DNA of 64,000 bases from Collimonas antrihumi (GCF_018304965.1 NZ_JAGQED010000021.1:1-64000); one strand, 5' to 3'. Shown: positions 33,940-44,626, counted from the first letter of the stretch. Numbers and translations are program-made. The notes: generated from the letters alone by a model not told the origin.

Positions 33940-35562
33940 TTACATCCGGAACACGCCGAACCTGGTCTCCGCAATCGGCGCATTCAAGGCTGCGCTCAAA
34001 CCCAACCCCAGCACCCGGCGCGTATCGGCCGGATCGATCACACCGTCATCCCACAAGCGGGCGGAAGCGTAATACGGATGCCCTTGATGTTCGTACTGGT
34101 CGCGAATCGGCTTTTTGAAAGCTTCTTCTTCTTCCGCGCTCCAGCTGCCGCCCTTGGCTTCGATGCCGTCGCGCTTGACGGTTGCCAGCACACCGGCGGC
34201 CTGTTCGCCGCCCATCACCGAGATGCGGGCGTTCGGCCACATCCACAGGAAACGCGGCGAATAAGCGCGGCCGCACATGCCGTAGTTGCCGGCGCCGAAG
34301 CTGCCGCCGATGATCACTGTCAGCTTAGGTACCGCAGTGGTTGCCACCGCCGTCACCATCTTGGCGCCGTTACGGGCGATGCCTTCATTTTCGTAGCGGC
34401 GGCCGACCATGAAGCCGGTGATGTTTTGCAGGAACACCAGCGGGATCTTGCGTTGCGAGCAGAGTTCGATGAAGTGGGTGCCTTTCACGGCCGCTTCTGA
34501 AAACAGAATCCCGTTGTTGGCGACGATGCCGACCGGCATGCCGTAGATATGGGCGAAACCGCAAATCAGCGTGGTGCCGTAGCGCGCCTTGAATTCATCG
34601 AACTCGCTGCCGTCGACGATGCGCGCGATGACTTCACGTACATCGAACGGCTTGCGGGTATCGAGCGGAATCACGCCATACAGTTCATGCGCCGGATACT
34701 TCGGCTCGACTACCGGACGCAACAGCGGACCTTGCGGCTTCTGGCGATTCAGGTTGGAGACGATAGTGCGCGCCAGCGACAACGCGTGCATATCGTTGTG
34801 CGCCAGATGATCGGCCACGCCGGACAGCCGGGTATGGACATCGCCGCCGCCCAGGTCTTCGGCGCTCACCACCTCGCCGGTTGCAGCCTTTACCAGTGGC
34901 GGGCCAGCCAGGAAAATCGTGCCCTGGTTCTTGACGATGATCGACTCGTCGCTCATCGCCGGCACATAGGCGCCACCTGCCGTGCACGAGCCCATCACCA
35001 CCGCGATTTGCGGAATGCCTTTGGCGGACAGGTTGGCCTGGTTGTAGAAGATGCGGCCGAAATGGTCGCGATCCGGGAACACTTCATCCTGATTCGGCAA
35101 GTTGGCGCCGCCGCTATCGACCAGGTAGATGCAAGGCAGATTGTTTTGCTCGGCGATTTCTTGCGCCCGCAAATGTTTTTTGACGCTGAGCGGATAGTAG
35201 GTGCCGCCTTTGACGGTTGCATCGTTGCAGACCACTACGCATTCCTGCCCCGCGATACGGCCGATGCCGGTAATCACCCCGGCGGCGGGCGCTGCATCGC
35301 TGCCATCTTTATCTTTGTAGACGTGATAAGCCGCCAGCTGGGAAAATTCCATGAACGGCGTGCCAGGATCAAGCAGCATCTGCACCCGCTCGCGCGGCAG
35401 CAACTTGCCACGCGCCACATGTTTTTTGCGTGCAGCGTCACCACCGCCCTCGGCGATCTGCGCGACTTTCTGGCGCAAGTCGTCAACCAGCAAATTGAGT
35501 GCGCTGGCATTTTCCTGGAATTCTTCGCTGCGTGTGTTCAGCTTGCTTTCTAACTGGGGCAT
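33940..35562 (-). CDS. mccB: 3-Methylcrotonyl-CoA carboxylase carboxyltransferase beta subunit
   Basis: A 540-aa carboxyltransferase (LiuB) moving CO2 from biotin on MccA to 3-methylcrotonyl-CoA. Two crotonase-like halves are visible; [30 protein letters not shown] and [21 protein letters not shown] are signatures of the MCC beta family. The ATG at 35562 has AAAGGA upstream and is preferred over a frame start at 35658, which lies in the flank of a repeat. Separated from its partner mccA by the biotin operon. Confidence 0.95.
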   Translation of the reverse strand: MPQLESKLNTRSEEFQENASALNLLVDDLRQKVAQIAEGGGDAARKKHVARGKLLPRERVQMLLDPGTPFMEFSQLAAYHVYKDKDGSDAAPAAGVITGIGRIAGQECVVVCNDATVKGGTYYPLSVKKHLRAQEIAEQNNLPCIYLVDSGGANLPNQDEVFPDRDHFGRIFYNQANLSAKGIPQIAVVMGSCTAGGAYVPAMSDESIIVKNQGTIFLAGPPLVKAATGEVVSAEDLGGGDVHTRLSGVADHLAHNDMHALSLARTIVSNLNRQKPQGPLLRPVVEPKYPAHELYGVIPLDTRKPFDVREVIARIVDGSEFDEFKARYGTTLICGFAHIYGMPVGIVANNGILFSEAAVKGTHFIELCSQRKIPLVFLQNITGFMVGRRYENEGIARNGAKMVTAVATTAVPKLTVIIGGSFGAGNYGMCGRAYSPRFLWMWPNARISVMGGEQAAGVLATVKRDGIEAKGGSWSAEEEEAFKKPIRDQYEHQGHPYYASARLWDDGVIDPADTRRVLGLGLSAALNAPIAETRFGVFRM

Positions 35563-35631
35563 TGCGATGTCCTTTGTGTCTGGTATGTGAAACAGCTTCT
35601 TATGCGTTACCCAAAAACCCGTCGCGTCATT

Positions 35632-35721
35632 GGCGACCCTGTCTCGGCGACCCGTCATTCCCGCGAACGCGGGAATCCAATTTAATACGGCAACCTGGAT
35701 CCCCGCGTTCGCGGGGATGAC
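35632..35721. repeat. Dispersed palindromic repeat, family B, copy 2
   Basis: GTCATTCCCGCGAACGCGGG (from 35654) and GGATCCCCGCGTTCGCGGGG form two facing hairpins ending in ATGAC at 35721. On the left, the 14-bp units GGCGACCCTGTCTC (35632-35645) and GGCGACCCGTCATT correspond, on the opposite strand, to the tandem unit of copy 1 (13284-13325). It lies between the acyl-CoA synthetase gene and mccB. Confidence 0.85.
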
Positions 35722-35739
35722 GGATCTATCTAATTTCCT

Positions 35740-37434
35740 TTATGCGGTGTGGATATCGTTGATTTTCAACTCATCCTTCATCGCTTCACGGATCTTGAAT
35801 TTCTGAATCTTGCCGGTCACCGTCATCGGGAAGGCATCGACAAAGCGGATATAGCGCGGCACCTTGTAGTGCGCGATCTGGCCCTGGCAAAAATCGCGCA
35901 CAGATTGTTCGTCCGCGGTTTGCCCGGGACGCAAGATAATCCAGGCACATAGTTCTTCACCGTATTTCTGATCCGGCACGCCGACCACCTGCACATCCTG
36001 GATCGCCGGGTGACGATATAAAAATTCTTCGATCTCGCGCGGATAGATATTCTCGCCACCGCGAATCACCATATCCTTCATGCGGCCGACGATATTGACG
36101 TAGCCTTCAGCGTCCATGGTTGCCAGATCGCCGGTATGCATCCAGCCTTCGCTGTCGATCGCTTCGCGCGTCTTTTCTTCATCGCCCCAATAACCGTGCA
36201 TCACCGAATAACCTTGGGTGCATAACTCACCGGAACTGCCGATCGGCATGATCGCGCTCGATTCCGGATCGATGATCTTTACCTGCAGGTGCGGCTGAAC
36301 CCGGCCAACCGTGGAAACGCGTTTCTCGAGCGGTGTATCGGTCATGCTCTGGCAGCTGACCGGGCTGGTTTCGGTCATGCCGTAGGCGATGGTAATTTGC
36401 GCCAGATGCATGTCGCGCACCACACGTTTCATCACTTCAATCGGACATGGCGATCCGGCCATGATGCCGGTGCGCAGCGTCGACAAATCGAATTCGGCAA
36501 AGCGCGGATGATCCAGTTCCGCGATGAACATGGTCGGCACGCCGTGCAAGCCGGTGCAGCGTTCTTCCTGCACTGCCTGCAGCACCGACAACGGTTCGAA
36601 GCCGTCGCTCGGATAAACAATCGTAGCGCCGTGCGTCAGGCAGGCCAGATTGCCGAGCACCATGCCAAAGCAGTGATACAAAGGCACCGGGATGCAGAGC
36701 CGGTCCCGCGCGGTCAGCTTCATCGCTTCGCCAATGAAAAAACCATTGTTAAGAATATTGCGATGGGTCAGCGTCGCGCCTTTCGGAAAGCCGGTAGTGC
36801 CGCTGGTGAACTGGATGTTGATGGGATCGCTGGCTTGCAATTGCCTGGCGATCTCTGCCAGCTGCGGATCGGACGAATCGCCGCTGGCGATAAAGTCGGC
36901 AAAACGCAACATGCCCGGCTGCGCATCGGAGCCAAGCTGGATCACGGTTTTCAAGGTCGGCAGACGCGCTGCCTGCAAGCTGCCCGCAATGGCGTGCTCG
37001 AGTTCAGGCGCCAGCGTGCGGATCATCTCCAGATAATCGCTGGTCTTGAAACTGGTCATCGAAATCAGCGCCTTGCAGCCGACATTGTTGAGCGCATACT
37101 CCAGCTCGCTGACGCGATACGCCGGATTGATATTCACCAGCACGATGCCGGCGTAGGCCGTAGCCAGTTGCGTCAACACCCACTCGGCATTGTTGTGCGA
37201 CCAGATACCGATACGGTCACCCTGCTGCAGCCCGAGCTTGAGCATGGCGCTGGCCAGCTGCCGGGCCTGACTTTGCAGTTGCCGATAGCTCAGGCGGATC
37301 TGCTGATGACGCGATACCAGTGCGTCATTGTCGGCGACCCGCTCCACCATCTCGTCGAAAAAGCGGCCGATGGTCTGTTCGATCAGCGGGATATCCTGAC
37401 TGCCGCGATCGATGCTGGAATTCAGTTGCGTCAT
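35740..37434 (-). CDS. AMP-binding acyl-CoA synthetase
   Basis: A 564-aa adenylate-forming ligase of the ACSF2/FadD3-like group. The P-loop [31 protein letters not shown], the [22 protein letters not shown] motif and the C-terminal catalytic lysine ([12 protein letters not shown]) are intact. In liu regions such an enzyme may activate free isovalerate, medium-chain acids or acetoacetate; the substrate cannot be read from sequence. An SD-like aggagacaag precedes the ATG at 37434. Confidence 0.92.
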   Translation of the reverse strand: MTQLNSSIDRGSQDIPLIEQTIGRFFDEMVERVADNDALVSRHQQIRLSYRQLQSQARQLASAMLKLGLQQGDRIGIWSHNNAEWVLTQLATAYAGIVLVNINPAYRVSELEYALNNVGCKALISMTSFKTSDYLEMIRTLAPELEHAIAGSLQAARLPTLKTVIQLGSDAQPGMLRFADFIASGDSSDPQLAEIARQLQASDPINIQFTSGTTGFPKGATLTHRNILNNGFFIGEAMKLTARDRLCIPVPLYHCFGMVLGNLACLTHGATIVYPSDGFEPLSVLQAVQEERCTGLHGVPTMFIAELDHPRFAEFDLSTLRTGIMAGSPCPIEVMKRVVRDMHLAQITIAYGMTETSPVSCQSMTDTPLEKRVSTVGRVQPHLQVKIIDPESSAIMPIGSSGELCTQGYSVMHGYWGDEEKTREAIDSEGWMHTGDLATMDAEGYVNIVGRMKDMVIRGGENIYPREIEEFLYRHPAIQDVQVVGVPDQKYGEELCAWIILRPGQTADEQSVRDFCQGQIAHYKVPRYIRFVDAFPMTVTGKIQKFKIREAMKDELKINDIHTA

Positions 37435-37480
37435 AATCTTGTCTCCTGTTAGGACCTTCTACTGCTTCCCGCAATGATTT

Positions 37481-37888
37481 TTATTTTTCAGGGAAACTGC
37501 CATCTACATAAAACCAGCGTGGCTGGTCTTCTGTGCCAGGTTCACGCTCGCGCACAAAGCGGCTTACTTCGTGCAAGCGCTGCGCACGGCCGCCGATCTT
37601 GTAACGCGCCACAAATTCCACGATGGCGCTGTCACCGTCGGCCTGATGCTTGCGAACCTCGAGCCCCAGCCATTTCAGCCCGGCTTCTGCCACAATCGGT
37701 TCTGTCGGCCTGGTATTGCGATGCCAGGTCGCTTGCAAATAGGCGCCGTTGTCCATGACATAGGCGCTGTAACGTGAGCGCATCAGCGCCAGTGCGGTCG
37801 GCGCTACCTCGCTGCCATTGTGATAACGGCCGCAACACTGTGCGTAATTGCCGCCACCGCAAGGGCAGTCACCTGCCTTATTCTTCAA
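37481..37888 (-). CDS. YchJ family SEC-C motif protein (UPF0225)
   Basis: A 135-aa protein with an N-terminal SEC-C-like zinc site (CPCGGGNYAQCCGRYH) and a conserved NTF2-like domain (ALMRSRYSAYVMDNGAYLQATWH, then VEFVARYKIGG). YchJ proteins are widespread with no established function; the metal motif suggests protein binding. It overlaps the isomerase gene upstream by 4 nt (ATGA). Confidence 0.9.
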   Translation of the reverse strand: MKNKAGDCPCGGGNYAQCCGRYHNGSEVAPTALALMRSRYSAYVMDNGAYLQATWHRNTRPTEPIVAEAGLKWLGLEVRKHQADGDSAIVEFVARYKIGGRAQRLHEVSRFVREREPGTEDQPRWFYVDGSFPEK

Positions 37889-38490
37889 ATCTTGCCATCC
37901 CTCAGAAATGCTTCGAGTTGGTCGAAACGGTCGAAACCCCAGAATGGCTCGCCATCGACAATCATGAACGGCGAGCCGAACACGCCGCGCGCCATCGCCA
38001 GGTCGACTTCCGCTTTCAGCTGATTCTTGATCGGCACGCTGTTGATGCCATCGCTCAGGCCAGTGGTGTCGATGCCGCTGTGATGGCCGATCTCAAGCAG
38101 ATTCATCGGCTCGGCGATATTCGTGCCGTCGACAAAATACGCTTTGTAAATCTGCTTGGCGTATTTGATGGCCTTGTCTTCACCTTGTTTGCCACGAACC
38201 CACAGCACCGCGCGTGCCGCTGCCTGAGTAGAAATCGGGAAAGCGCCGGGACGCTTGTACGGGATGCCGTGAAATCGCGCGCTGCGCTCGAAATCGTGGA
38301 ACGAGTAATCGCCCTTGATCGGTACTTGCGGCAAGGGTGTCGAGCCGGTGGTCTTGAATACCGGACCAAGCAGGATCGGATGCCATTCGACATCGCGCTT
38401 GTATTTTGCCGCCAGTTCATCGATACGGGTGGCAGCAAAGTAGCCGTACGGAGAAGAAAAATCAAAGTAGAAATCAATCGCTGCAGCCAT
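37885..38490 (-). CDS. 2-Hydroxychromene-2-carboxylate isomerase family protein (DsbA fold)
   Basis: A 201-aa member of the kappa-class GST/HCCA isomerase family. DFYFDFSSPYGYFAATRI carries the serine that activates glutathione in place of the DsbA CxxC. GVFGSPFMIVDGEPFWGFDRFDQLE is the conserved C-terminal segment with a cis-proline. The classic reaction is in naphthalene breakdown, but many bacteria carry such proteins without that pathway, so the role is a glutathione-dependent isomerase or oxidoreductase of unknown substrate. Confidence 0.9.
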   Translation of the reverse strand: MAAAIDFYFDFSSPYGYFAATRIDELAAKYKRDVEWHPILLGPVFKTTGSTPLPQVPIKGDYSFHDFERSARFHGIPYKRPGAFPISTQAAARAVLWVRGKQGEDKAIKYAKQIYKAYFVDGTNIAEPMNLLEIGHHSGIDTTGLSDGINSVPIKNQLKAEVDLAMARGVFGSPFMIVDGEPFWGFDRFDQLEAFLRDGKI

Positions 38491-38568
38491 CTTCTTGTGC
38501 CCTGTCTGAAATGGTAATTGTTATTGCGACTATTGCGATTATTGCAATTCGCGAAGACCGATAACAAA

Positions 38569-38610
38569 GATCAGCGTGAATTCGCGGAAAGTTCGCGAAA
38601 ACCGCTGATC
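38569..38610 (-). terminator. Nested inverted repeat after the thiolase gene, probable terminator
   Basis: GATCAGCG (38569-38576) pairs with CGCTGATC (38603-38610), and inside it TTCGCG pairs with CGCGAA. On the minus strand the stem is followed by CTTTGTT. The T-tract is weak, so termination may be partial. It would close the dehydratase-aceK-thiolase transcript. Confidence 0.55.
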
Positions 38611-38656
38611 CATTTGATGCCTGCTACTCAGTTACATCAGGACTAGTTGCACCCCG

Positions 38657-39853
38657 TCAAACCAGTTCGACTGCGATGGCAGTACCTTCACCGCCGCCGA
38701 TGCACAGCGATGCCACGCCACGCTTGCCGCCCTTTGCCTTCAACGCGCCGAGCAGGGTAACGATAATGCGCGCGCCGGAAGCGCCGATCGGATGGCCGAG
38801 AGCACAAGCGCCGCCGTGGACATTGATCTTGTCGTGCGGAATATCGTGTTCTTTCATCGCTGCCATCGGCACCACGGCAAAAGCCTCGTTGATTTCGTAC
38901 AGATCGACGTCGCTGTTCTTCCAGCCGACTTTCTTGTACAGCTTTTCAATCGCGCCTACCGGTGCGGTAGTGAACCATTCCGGTTCTTGCGAATGGCTGG
39001 CATGGCCGAGAATGCGGGCAATCGGCGTGCAGCCGAGTTTCTTGGCAGTCGATTCGCGCATCAGCACCAGCGCCGCAGCACCGTCGTTGATGGAGGACGA
39101 CGAAGCCGCCGTGATGGTGCCGTCTTTCTTGAACGCTGCGCGCAGCGACGGGATCTTGTCGATCTTGGCCTTTTGCGGACCTTCGTCCTTGTCGATCACC
39201 ACTTCACCGGCGCGGCTGGTGACGGTCACCGGCGCGATTTCCCACTTGAAAGAACCGTCGGCAGTAGCGGCTTGCGCACGCTGTACCGATGCAATCGCAA
39301 ACGCATCCTGGTCGGCACGGCTGAAATGGTATTTGGCAGCGCATTCCTCACCGAAAGTACCCATCGAACGGCCGCCGCCGCTTTCGCCCTTGGAGTACGC
39401 ATCTTCCAGGCCGTCCAGCATCATATGGTCGAAAATCGTGGCGTGGCCGATACGATAGCCGCTGCGTCCCTTCGGAATCAGGTATGGGGCGTTGGTCATC
39501 GACTCCATGCCGCCGGCGACCACCACTTCATTGGTCCCTGCCAGCAAGGCATCGAAAGCGAACATGGTGGCTTGCATCGCCGAACCGCACACCTTGGAGA
39601 TGGTGGCCGCATTGGTAGAAACCGGCAAACCGGCTTTGATTGTTGCCTGCCGTGCCGGCGCCTGGCCTTGGCCGGCTTGCAATACATTGCCAAACAACAC
39701 GCCGTCGACCTGCTCCGGCTTCAGCCCGGCGCGCTCAACTGCAGCCTTGATCGCTACGGCGCCCAGGTCACTGGCGGTCAATGCTGAAAAATCACCCTGA
39801 AACGCACCCATTGGAGTACGTGCTGCACCGACGATAACGATTGGGTCATTCAT
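38657..39853 (-). CDS. Acetyl-CoA C-acetyltransferase (thiolase)
   Basis: A 398-aa biosynthetic-type thiolase that interconverts acetoacetyl-CoA and two acetyl-CoA. The nucleophilic Cys89 lies in SKVCGSAMQA; HGGACALGHPIGASGAR and CIGGGEGTA provide the other active-site histidine and cysteine. The ATG at 39853 has GGAG upstream; the open frame back to 40000 is not needed. In this locus it can finish leucine breakdown by cleaving acetoacetyl-CoA. aceK ends 147 bp upstream. Confidence 0.94.
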   Translation of the reverse strand: MNDPIVIVGAARTPMGAFQGDFSALTASDLGAVAIKAAVERAGLKPEQVDGVLFGNVLQAGQGQAPARQATIKAGLPVSTNAATISKVCGSAMQATMFAFDALLAGTNEVVVAGGMESMTNAPYLIPKGRSGYRIGHATIFDHMMLDGLEDAYSKGESGGGRSMGTFGEECAAKYHFSRADQDAFAIASVQRAQAATADGSFKWEIAPVTVTSRAGEVVIDKDEGPQKAKIDKIPSLRAAFKKDGTITAASSSSINDGAAALVLMRESTAKKLGCTPIARILGHASHSQEPEWFTTAPVGAIEKLYKKVGWKNSDVDLYEINEAFAVVPMAAMKEHDIPHDKINVHGGACALGHPIGASGARIIVTLLGALKAKGGKRGVASLCIGGGEGTAIAVELV

Positions 39854-40000
39854 GTTACTTCTCCAGATTACGACAACTTTGTAAACCGCTTCAGGAATCA
39901 CCGGCTTTGTCCTGCGATTCGCCAGAACGGCTTTGCTGCCTGGTTGGTCAAAAATAAAATGGTTCGGATGGTTCGATTTCTTGCGTCTGTTACCGGTCAA

Positions 40001-41776
40001 TCAACTTTGTACGTAGGTAAAACGGCATTCTTGCGGATACGGGAACACATCGTCGAAATGCCCCTCAAGAATGTGCTGCTTGTGTTGTTGCCAATATTGC
40101 TGGGTCAATAGATCCGCGTGATGTTTGATAAAGTATTTCTTGACGTTTTGATTACCGAGAAGAAATACACCGAATTGTTCCGGAAAGACATCGTTCTTGG
40201 CGATGGAATACCAGGGCTCGGCAGACATTTCGTCTTCCTCGTTACGCGGCTGCGGGATAGTCCTGAAATTGCAGTCGGTAATGTATTCAATCTCATCATA
40301 GTCGTAAAACACGACACGATTGTGACGCGTCACGCCAAAATTTTTGTACAACATGTCACCAGGAAAGATATTCGCCGCGACCAGTTCCTTGATAGCGTTA
40401 CCGTATTCGGTGATGCCATGCTCCAGCGCAGCCTGGTCGTTGTTTTTCTCGGCGTTGTTCAGATAGATATTCAGCGGCACCATGCGCCGTTCGATATACA
40501 GATGCTTGATGACGATTTCGTCGCCATCTTCTTCGACCACCGACGGTGCTACCCGCTTCAATTCTGCTAACAGCTCGTCGGAGAAACGCGCGCGCGGAAA
40601 AGCCACGCTGGAATATTCCAGCGTATCGGCCATGCGGCCAACCCGATCATGATGCTTGACCAGCAGGTATTTTTCCTTGACCAGCGCATTGGTGGTTTCC
40701 TTCGGCGCCGGAAAATAATCCTTGATCACCTTGAACACGTACGGAAACGACGGCAAGGCGAATACCACCATCACCAGGCCGCGAATCCCCGGGGCGATTT
40801 CAAAATGATCCGACGAATGCCGCAGGTGGCGCAGGAAATCCCGATAAAACAATGCTTTACCGAGTTTTTGCAAACCCAGGATGGTGTAGATTTCACTACG
40901 TGGCTTGTTTGGCAACAGGCTGCGCAGAAATTGTACGTAGGCTGACGGCACTTCCATGTCGACCATGAAATAGGCGCGCGTGAAAGAGAACAGGACCGTC
41001 AATATCTTGGTGTCGAACAGCACCGCATCCAGCACCAGCTTGCCATCCCGGTCATGCAGGATAGGCACCACAAACGGATACTCGCGCGGGCCGTTGATCA
41101 TCTTGCCGACCACGTAAGCGCCCTTGTTACGGTAGAACAGGTTCGACAGCACCTGGATCTGGTGATTCGGCTCCAACGCCGTCTCGCCGAAAGCTTTCGC
41201 TATGCGCTCTTCAGCCATTGCGACATCGCGGTCCAGGTCTGCGAACGGCCGCTGCAGCTGGAAGTTGGTAATCAAGCGCTTGAGCGTGTAATGCAAGCCA
41301 TCCTTGGCCGGGTAGTACACCCGGTAGGTAGGCAAGGCCTCATCGGTGTCGATATATTCAGTCGACACTGCCGGCCGCACGAAAATGAAATCGTTATGGA
41401 AATAGGCGCGATGCAGGATGTTGCAACAGACCGAGTTGAAGAAGGTCTCGGCCAGCTCCGGCTGCTTGTGGTCGGTCAGCAGGCCAATGTAATGCAGCTT
41501 CACCTCACGCCAGACCTCGTCGGTCAGATCGTTTTGATCGTATTCGTCTTCCAGCGCCTGCACGCATTCATGCACGCGCGCGTCGTAGAAACCGATCCGC
41601 TCGCGCGCGGCGAGTTGCGCGGTTTTCCAGTCGGCGGCTTCGAAATGCTGCTTGGCCAGCAGGCTGGCTTCGCGGAACAAACGGTAATGCTTGTCGAAAC
41701 CGTCCAATATCATGCGCGCAGTATCGAAAGCGATCTGCGACGACAGTAATTTTGGAAAGTTTGGCGACGTAATCAC
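40001..41776 (-). CDS. aceK: Isocitrate dehydrogenase kinase/phosphatase
   Basis: A 591-aa bifunctional enzyme that phosphorylates isocitrate dehydrogenase to send isocitrate into the glyoxylate bypass, and reverses this. The kinase core includes [26 protein letters not shown], and the regulatory domain occupies the first 300 residues; length agrees with the family (about 580-600). The start is GTG at 41776 overlapping the dehydratase stop (GTGA). No aceA or aceB is nearby, unlike the enterobacterial aceBAK operon. Confidence 0.96.
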   Translation of the reverse strand: MITSPNFPKLLSSQIAFDTARMILDGFDKHYRLFREASLLAKQHFEAADWKTAQLAARERIGFYDARVHECVQALEDEYDQNDLTDEVWREVKLHYIGLLTDHKQPELAETFFNSVCCNILHRAYFHNDFIFVRPAVSTEYIDTDEALPTYRVYYPAKDGLHYTLKRLITNFQLQRPFADLDRDVAMAEERIAKAFGETALEPNHQIQVLSNLFYRNKGAYVVGKMINGPREYPFVVPILHDRDGKLVLDAVLFDTKILTVLFSFTRAYFMVDMEVPSAYVQFLRSLLPNKPRSEIYTILGLQKLGKALFYRDFLRHLRHSSDHFEIAPGIRGLVMVVFALPSFPYVFKVIKDYFPAPKETTNALVKEKYLLVKHHDRVGRMADTLEYSSVAFPRARFSDELLAELKRVAPSVVEEDGDEIVIKHLYIERRMVPLNIYLNNAEKNNDQAALEHGITEYGNAIKELVAANIFPGDMLYKNFGVTRHNRVVFYDYDEIEYITDCNFRTIPQPRNEEDEMSAEPWYSIAKNDVFPEQFGVFLLGNQNVKKYFIKHHADLLTQQYWQQHKQHILEGHFDDVFPYPQECRFTYVQS

Positions 41777-42714
41777 AGCGAGAACCGTTCCTTCCAGCCA
41801 GCCAGCATCGCCAGGCTGACGCCGATGCCACCGCACACCACAATCAATGGCCGTTGATACGGTGCCAGCACCGGCAGTTTTTCGTAGGCCACAGCCAGTG
41901 CCGCGCCGCATGCCGGTTCCACCAGCGTGCGCATCTGATCGGCAAATGCCAGCGCGGCGGCGACCGCCTGGGCATCGCTGACCGTTACGCTGTGCACTTC
42001 ATGCCGCTTGGTCCAGGCAAAACACGCATCGGCCACGCGCTTGGCGCCAAGAGTGCCAGCAATCGAGGTAATCGCCGGCAATGTCATCAGTTCACCGGCG
42101 CGCACTGCGGCGTTCAGTGAAGCGGCGCCATCAGTTTCTACTGCGATCAACGGGATATGCGCCAAGCCGTTACGATGCAAACCGCTCAACACGCCGCTCA
42201 TCAAACCGCCACCGCCGACCGAGCAGATGACGACATCGAAATCGACCCCGAGCTCGCGCGCCTGCAGTACCGCTTCGTCGATCATGGTGGCGTTGCCGTC
42301 CCAGATATCGGGGTGATCGAAGGGCGGGATATAAACGGCTCCGGGCTGTTCGCACAGCTTCAGCGCCAGCTGGTTGGCTTCATCCCACACACCGCCATGA
42401 ACGATCACCTCGGCGCCGATATCCCGGATACGCTGGCAAACTTCTGCAGCGGTGGTTGCCGGTACTACGATAGTCGTCTTGACGCCCAGCGCCGCGCCGG
42501 CAAACGCCGCTGCAAAGCCCGCATTGCCGCCTGAAGGGCAAACCAGATGGCTGGCGCCGCCGGCCACCGCGCGCTGGCACAGCAAGCCGATCCCGCGCAG
42601 CTTGAATGAGCCGGCCGGCTGCGTGTTTTCCATCTTCAGCAAAACTTGCTTGTCGAGCGCGACGGAAAGTTGCGGGTGTCGCAGTAATGCAGTCTGAATA
42701 TGCAGTGAAGTCAT
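41773..42714 (-). CDS. PLP-dependent serine/threonine dehydratase
   Basis: A 313-aa fold-type-II PLP enzyme. [13 protein letters not shown] supplies the Schiff-base Lys38, [13 protein letters not shown] the substrate loop and [10 protein letters not shown] the phosphate-binding glycines. It lacks the ACT regulatory domain of biosynthetic IlvA, so it looks like a catabolic serine or threonine deaminase (mammalian SDS-like), yielding pyruvate or 2-oxobutyrate plus ammonia. Coupled to aceK by a 4-nt overlap. Confidence 0.9.
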   Translation of the reverse strand: MTSLHIQTALLRHPQLSVALDKQVLLKMENTQPAGSFKLRGIGLLCQRAVAGGASHLVCPSGGNAGFAAAFAGAALGVKTTIVVPATTAAEVCQRIRDIGAEVIVHGGVWDEANQLALKLCEQPGAVYIPPFDHPDIWDGNATMIDEAVLQARELGVDFDVVICSVGGGGLMSGVLSGLHRNGLAHIPLIAVETDGAASLNAAVRAGELMTLPAITSIAGTLGAKRVADACFAWTKRHEVHSVTVSDAQAVAAALAFADQMRTLVEPACGAALAVAYEKLPVLAPYQRPLIVVCGGIGVSLAMLAGWKERFSL

Positions 42715-42771
42715 GTGCTTGACGCTGTTGCCTTTATATCAAAAATGCAATTAAATTAATTATTTAACTAA

Positions 42772-43956
42772 CTAACAAGTTTCCGCAAACAGTTCACGGC
42801 CGATCAGCATGCGGCGGATTTCGCTGGTGCCGGCGCCGATTTCATACAGTTTGGCGTCGCGCCACAGGCGTCCCACCGGATACTCATTAATGTAACCGTT
42901 GCCGCCCAGCGCCTGGATCGCTTCGCCCGCCATCCAGGTAGCTTTTTCGGCCGAATACAGGATTGCTCCGGCTGCATCCTTGCGCAAGGCGCGGGCTGCG
43001 GCGGGCGTCTTGGCGCGGTCGCATGCCTGGCCGACGGCGTATACATATGCCTTGCAAGCCATCATGGTCGAATACATATCGGCCAGTTTGCCCTGCATCA
43101 GCTGGAATTCGCCTATGGACTGGCCAAACTGCTTGCGGTCATGCACGTAAGGGACGACTACATCCATACACGCCTGCATGATGCCAAGCGGGCCGCCGGA
43201 AAGGACGGTGCGCTCATAATCCAGGCCGGACATCAGCACATTGACGCCTTTGCCCAGTCCGCCCAGCACGTTTTCAGCAGGCACTTCGCAATCCTGGAAT
43301 ACCAGCTCGCCGGTGTGCGAACCGCGCATGCCGAGCTTGTCCAGTTTTTGCGCCACGCTGAAGCCTTTGAAGCTTTTTTCGATGAGGAAGGCGGTCATGC
43401 CGCGCGCGCCGGCTTCCAGATCGGTCTTGGCGTAGACCACCAGCACGTCCGCATCGGGACCGTTGGTGATCCACATCTTGGTGCCGTTGAGCACCCAGCG
43501 ATCGCCCTTCAGTTCGGCCCGCAATTTCATGCTGACCACGTCGGAACCTGCATTCGGCTCGGACATCGCCAAGGCGCCGACGTGGTCGCCGGAGATCAGC
43601 TTCGGCAGGTATTTGGCTTTTTGCTCGGCGCTGCCGTTACGCTTGATCTGGTTGACGCACAGGTTCGAGTGGGCACCGTAAGACAGGCCGACCGAAGCCG
43701 AAGCGCGTGAGATTTCTTCCAAGGCGATGATGTGCGCCAGGTAACCCATGCCGCTGCCGCCGTACTCTTCTTCAGCGGTGATGCCGAGCAAGCCGAGATC
43801 GCCCATTTTTTTCCATAAATCCATCGGAAACTGGTCGTTACGGTCGATTTCCGCGGCGCGCGGAGCGATTTCCACGGCGGCGAATTCCTGGATTGCACTA
43901 CGTAATGCGTCGATATCTTCGCCGTGATCGAACGTTAAACCGGGTAAGTGGATCAT
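42772..43956 (-). CDS. liuA: Isovaleryl-CoA dehydrogenase
   Basis: A 394-aa FAD flavoenzyme, first committed step of the pathway (isovaleryl-CoA to 3-methylcrotonyl-CoA, electrons to ETF). [14 protein letters not shown] and [18 protein letters not shown] are acyl-CoA dehydrogenase signatures. The catalytic base Glu248 in [13 protein letters not shown] is at the position specific to isovaleryl-CoA dehydrogenase, not the late-glutamate position of other family members. The ATG at 43956 has AAAGGAGA upstream. A family C repeat fills the gap to liuR. Confidence 0.96.
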   Translation of the reverse strand: MIHLPGLTFDHGEDIDALRSAIQEFAAVEIAPRAAEIDRNDQFPMDLWKKMGDLGLLGITAEEEYGGSGMGYLAHIIALEEISRASASVGLSYGAHSNLCVNQIKRNGSAEQKAKYLPKLISGDHVGALAMSEPNAGSDVVSMKLRAELKGDRWVLNGTKMWITNGPDADVLVVYAKTDLEAGARGMTAFLIEKSFKGFSVAQKLDKLGMRGSHTGELVFQDCEVPAENVLGGLGKGVNVLMSGLDYERTVLSGGPLGIMQACMDVVVPYVHDRKQFGQSIGEFQLMQGKLADMYSTMMACKAYVYAVGQACDRAKTPAAARALRKDAAGAILYSAEKATWMAGEAIQALGGNGYINEYPVGRLWRDAKLYEIGAGTSEIRRMLIGRELFAETC

Positions 43957-43977
43957 GTTGTCTCCTTTAATATATTT

Positions 43978-44066
43978 GTAGGGTGGGCAGGTATTTCTGC
44001 CCACGCGTTATTTAAGGCCAATATAGGTGGGTTTGAATTCCGCGTGGGCACAGGTGCCCACCCTAC
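43978..44066. repeat. Dispersed repeat, family C, copy 1 (long form)
   Basis: GTAGGGTGGGCA (43978-43989) and TGCCCACCCTAC (44055-44066) are inverted ends of an 89-bp element with inner arms CTGCCCACGCG and CGCGTGGGCAC. It lies between liuR and liuA. Other copies are at 45697-45728 (short) and 51650-51739 (long). Confidence 0.85.
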
Positions 44067-44081
44067 GCTTGGTTAGTAAAG

Positions 44082-44486
44082 TCATGGTGCGACGTGATCG
44101 CTCAGCTCGCCACTGCTCAGCAGGCGGCGGCACTCATCCTCGTGCGCGGTAATTTCTGCCAGTGTCACTTCTATATCTTCGCGTTGCTGTTCCAGATGTT
44201 CGCGGTGACGCGCCAGCACCCTCAGAAACAGTTCCAGCTGAGGCGTCGAATCCTTGGGCGAGTCGTACATATCGACCAGGCTCTTGATTTCCGACAACGT
44301 CAGCCCGAGCCGTTTGCCGCGCAAGGTCAGCTTCAGGCGAGTGCGCTCGCGGGCGGCATACACCCGGTTGCGGCCGCCGGCACCGTCCCGCTTCGGGCTC
44401 AGCAAACCCTGATCCTCATAGAAACGGATCGCCCTGGGGGTAATGTCAAATTCGCGGGCAAGTTCAGTGATGGTGTAAGTCGGCAT
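44082..44486 (-). CDS. liuR: MerR family regulator of leucine/isovalerate catabolism
   Basis: A 134-aa one-domain MerR protein: winged helix (TYTITELAREFDITPRAIRFYEDQGLLSP) followed by a long dimerisation coiled coil (about residues 75-120). The N-terminal pattern and the adjoining isovaleryl-CoA dehydrogenase identify the LiuR group, which controls branched-chain amino acid breakdown in proteobacteria. The ATG at 44486 is preferred to a TTG at 44528. The palindrome at 44535-44550 upstream is the likely operator, giving autoregulation. Confidence 0.92.
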   Translation of the reverse strand: MPTYTITELAREFDITPRAIRFYEDQGLLSPKRDGAGGRNRVYAARERTRLKLTLRGKRLGLTLSEIKSLVDMYDSPKDSTPQLELFLRVLARHREHLEQQREDIEVTLAEITAHEDECRRLLSSGELSDHVAP

Positions 44487-44523
44487 GGTCTCAGGGTGGC
44501 AGAACAAGAATTGCTGGTTTAGG

Positions 44524-44560
44524 TACAATGGCAGTTAACGTTAACGTAAAGCACATTGTA
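44524..44560. promoter_or_regulatory. Probable LiuR operator between liuR and the metallo-hydrolase gene
   Basis: TTAACGTTAACGTAAA (44535-44550) is a near-perfect 16-bp palindrome (TTnACGTTAACGTnAA). It is framed symmetrically by TACAATG (44524-44530) and CATTGTA (44554-44560), each reading TACAAT on its own strand and usable as a -10 box for divergent transcripts. MerR-type operators have this size and place. LiuR sites described in other proteobacteria are also ACGT-containing palindromes (from memory of the family). Confidence 0.7.
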
Positions 44561-44626
44561 GGCGCGCTTACGGAAAATGAAAACACCGAAAAACTACTAG
44601 CATTGCAAAAAAGAAAGAATCCCCCC

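Noticed and set aside
36289-37452. 387-codon plus-strand frame opposite the acyl-CoA synthetase gene
   Set aside because: Composition is that of an antisense shadow; the synthetase on the other strand has all its motifs intact.
43930-43941. AACGTTAAAC inside the start of liuA as a second LiuR site
   Set aside because: Only half of the palindrome matches and it lies in coding sequence.
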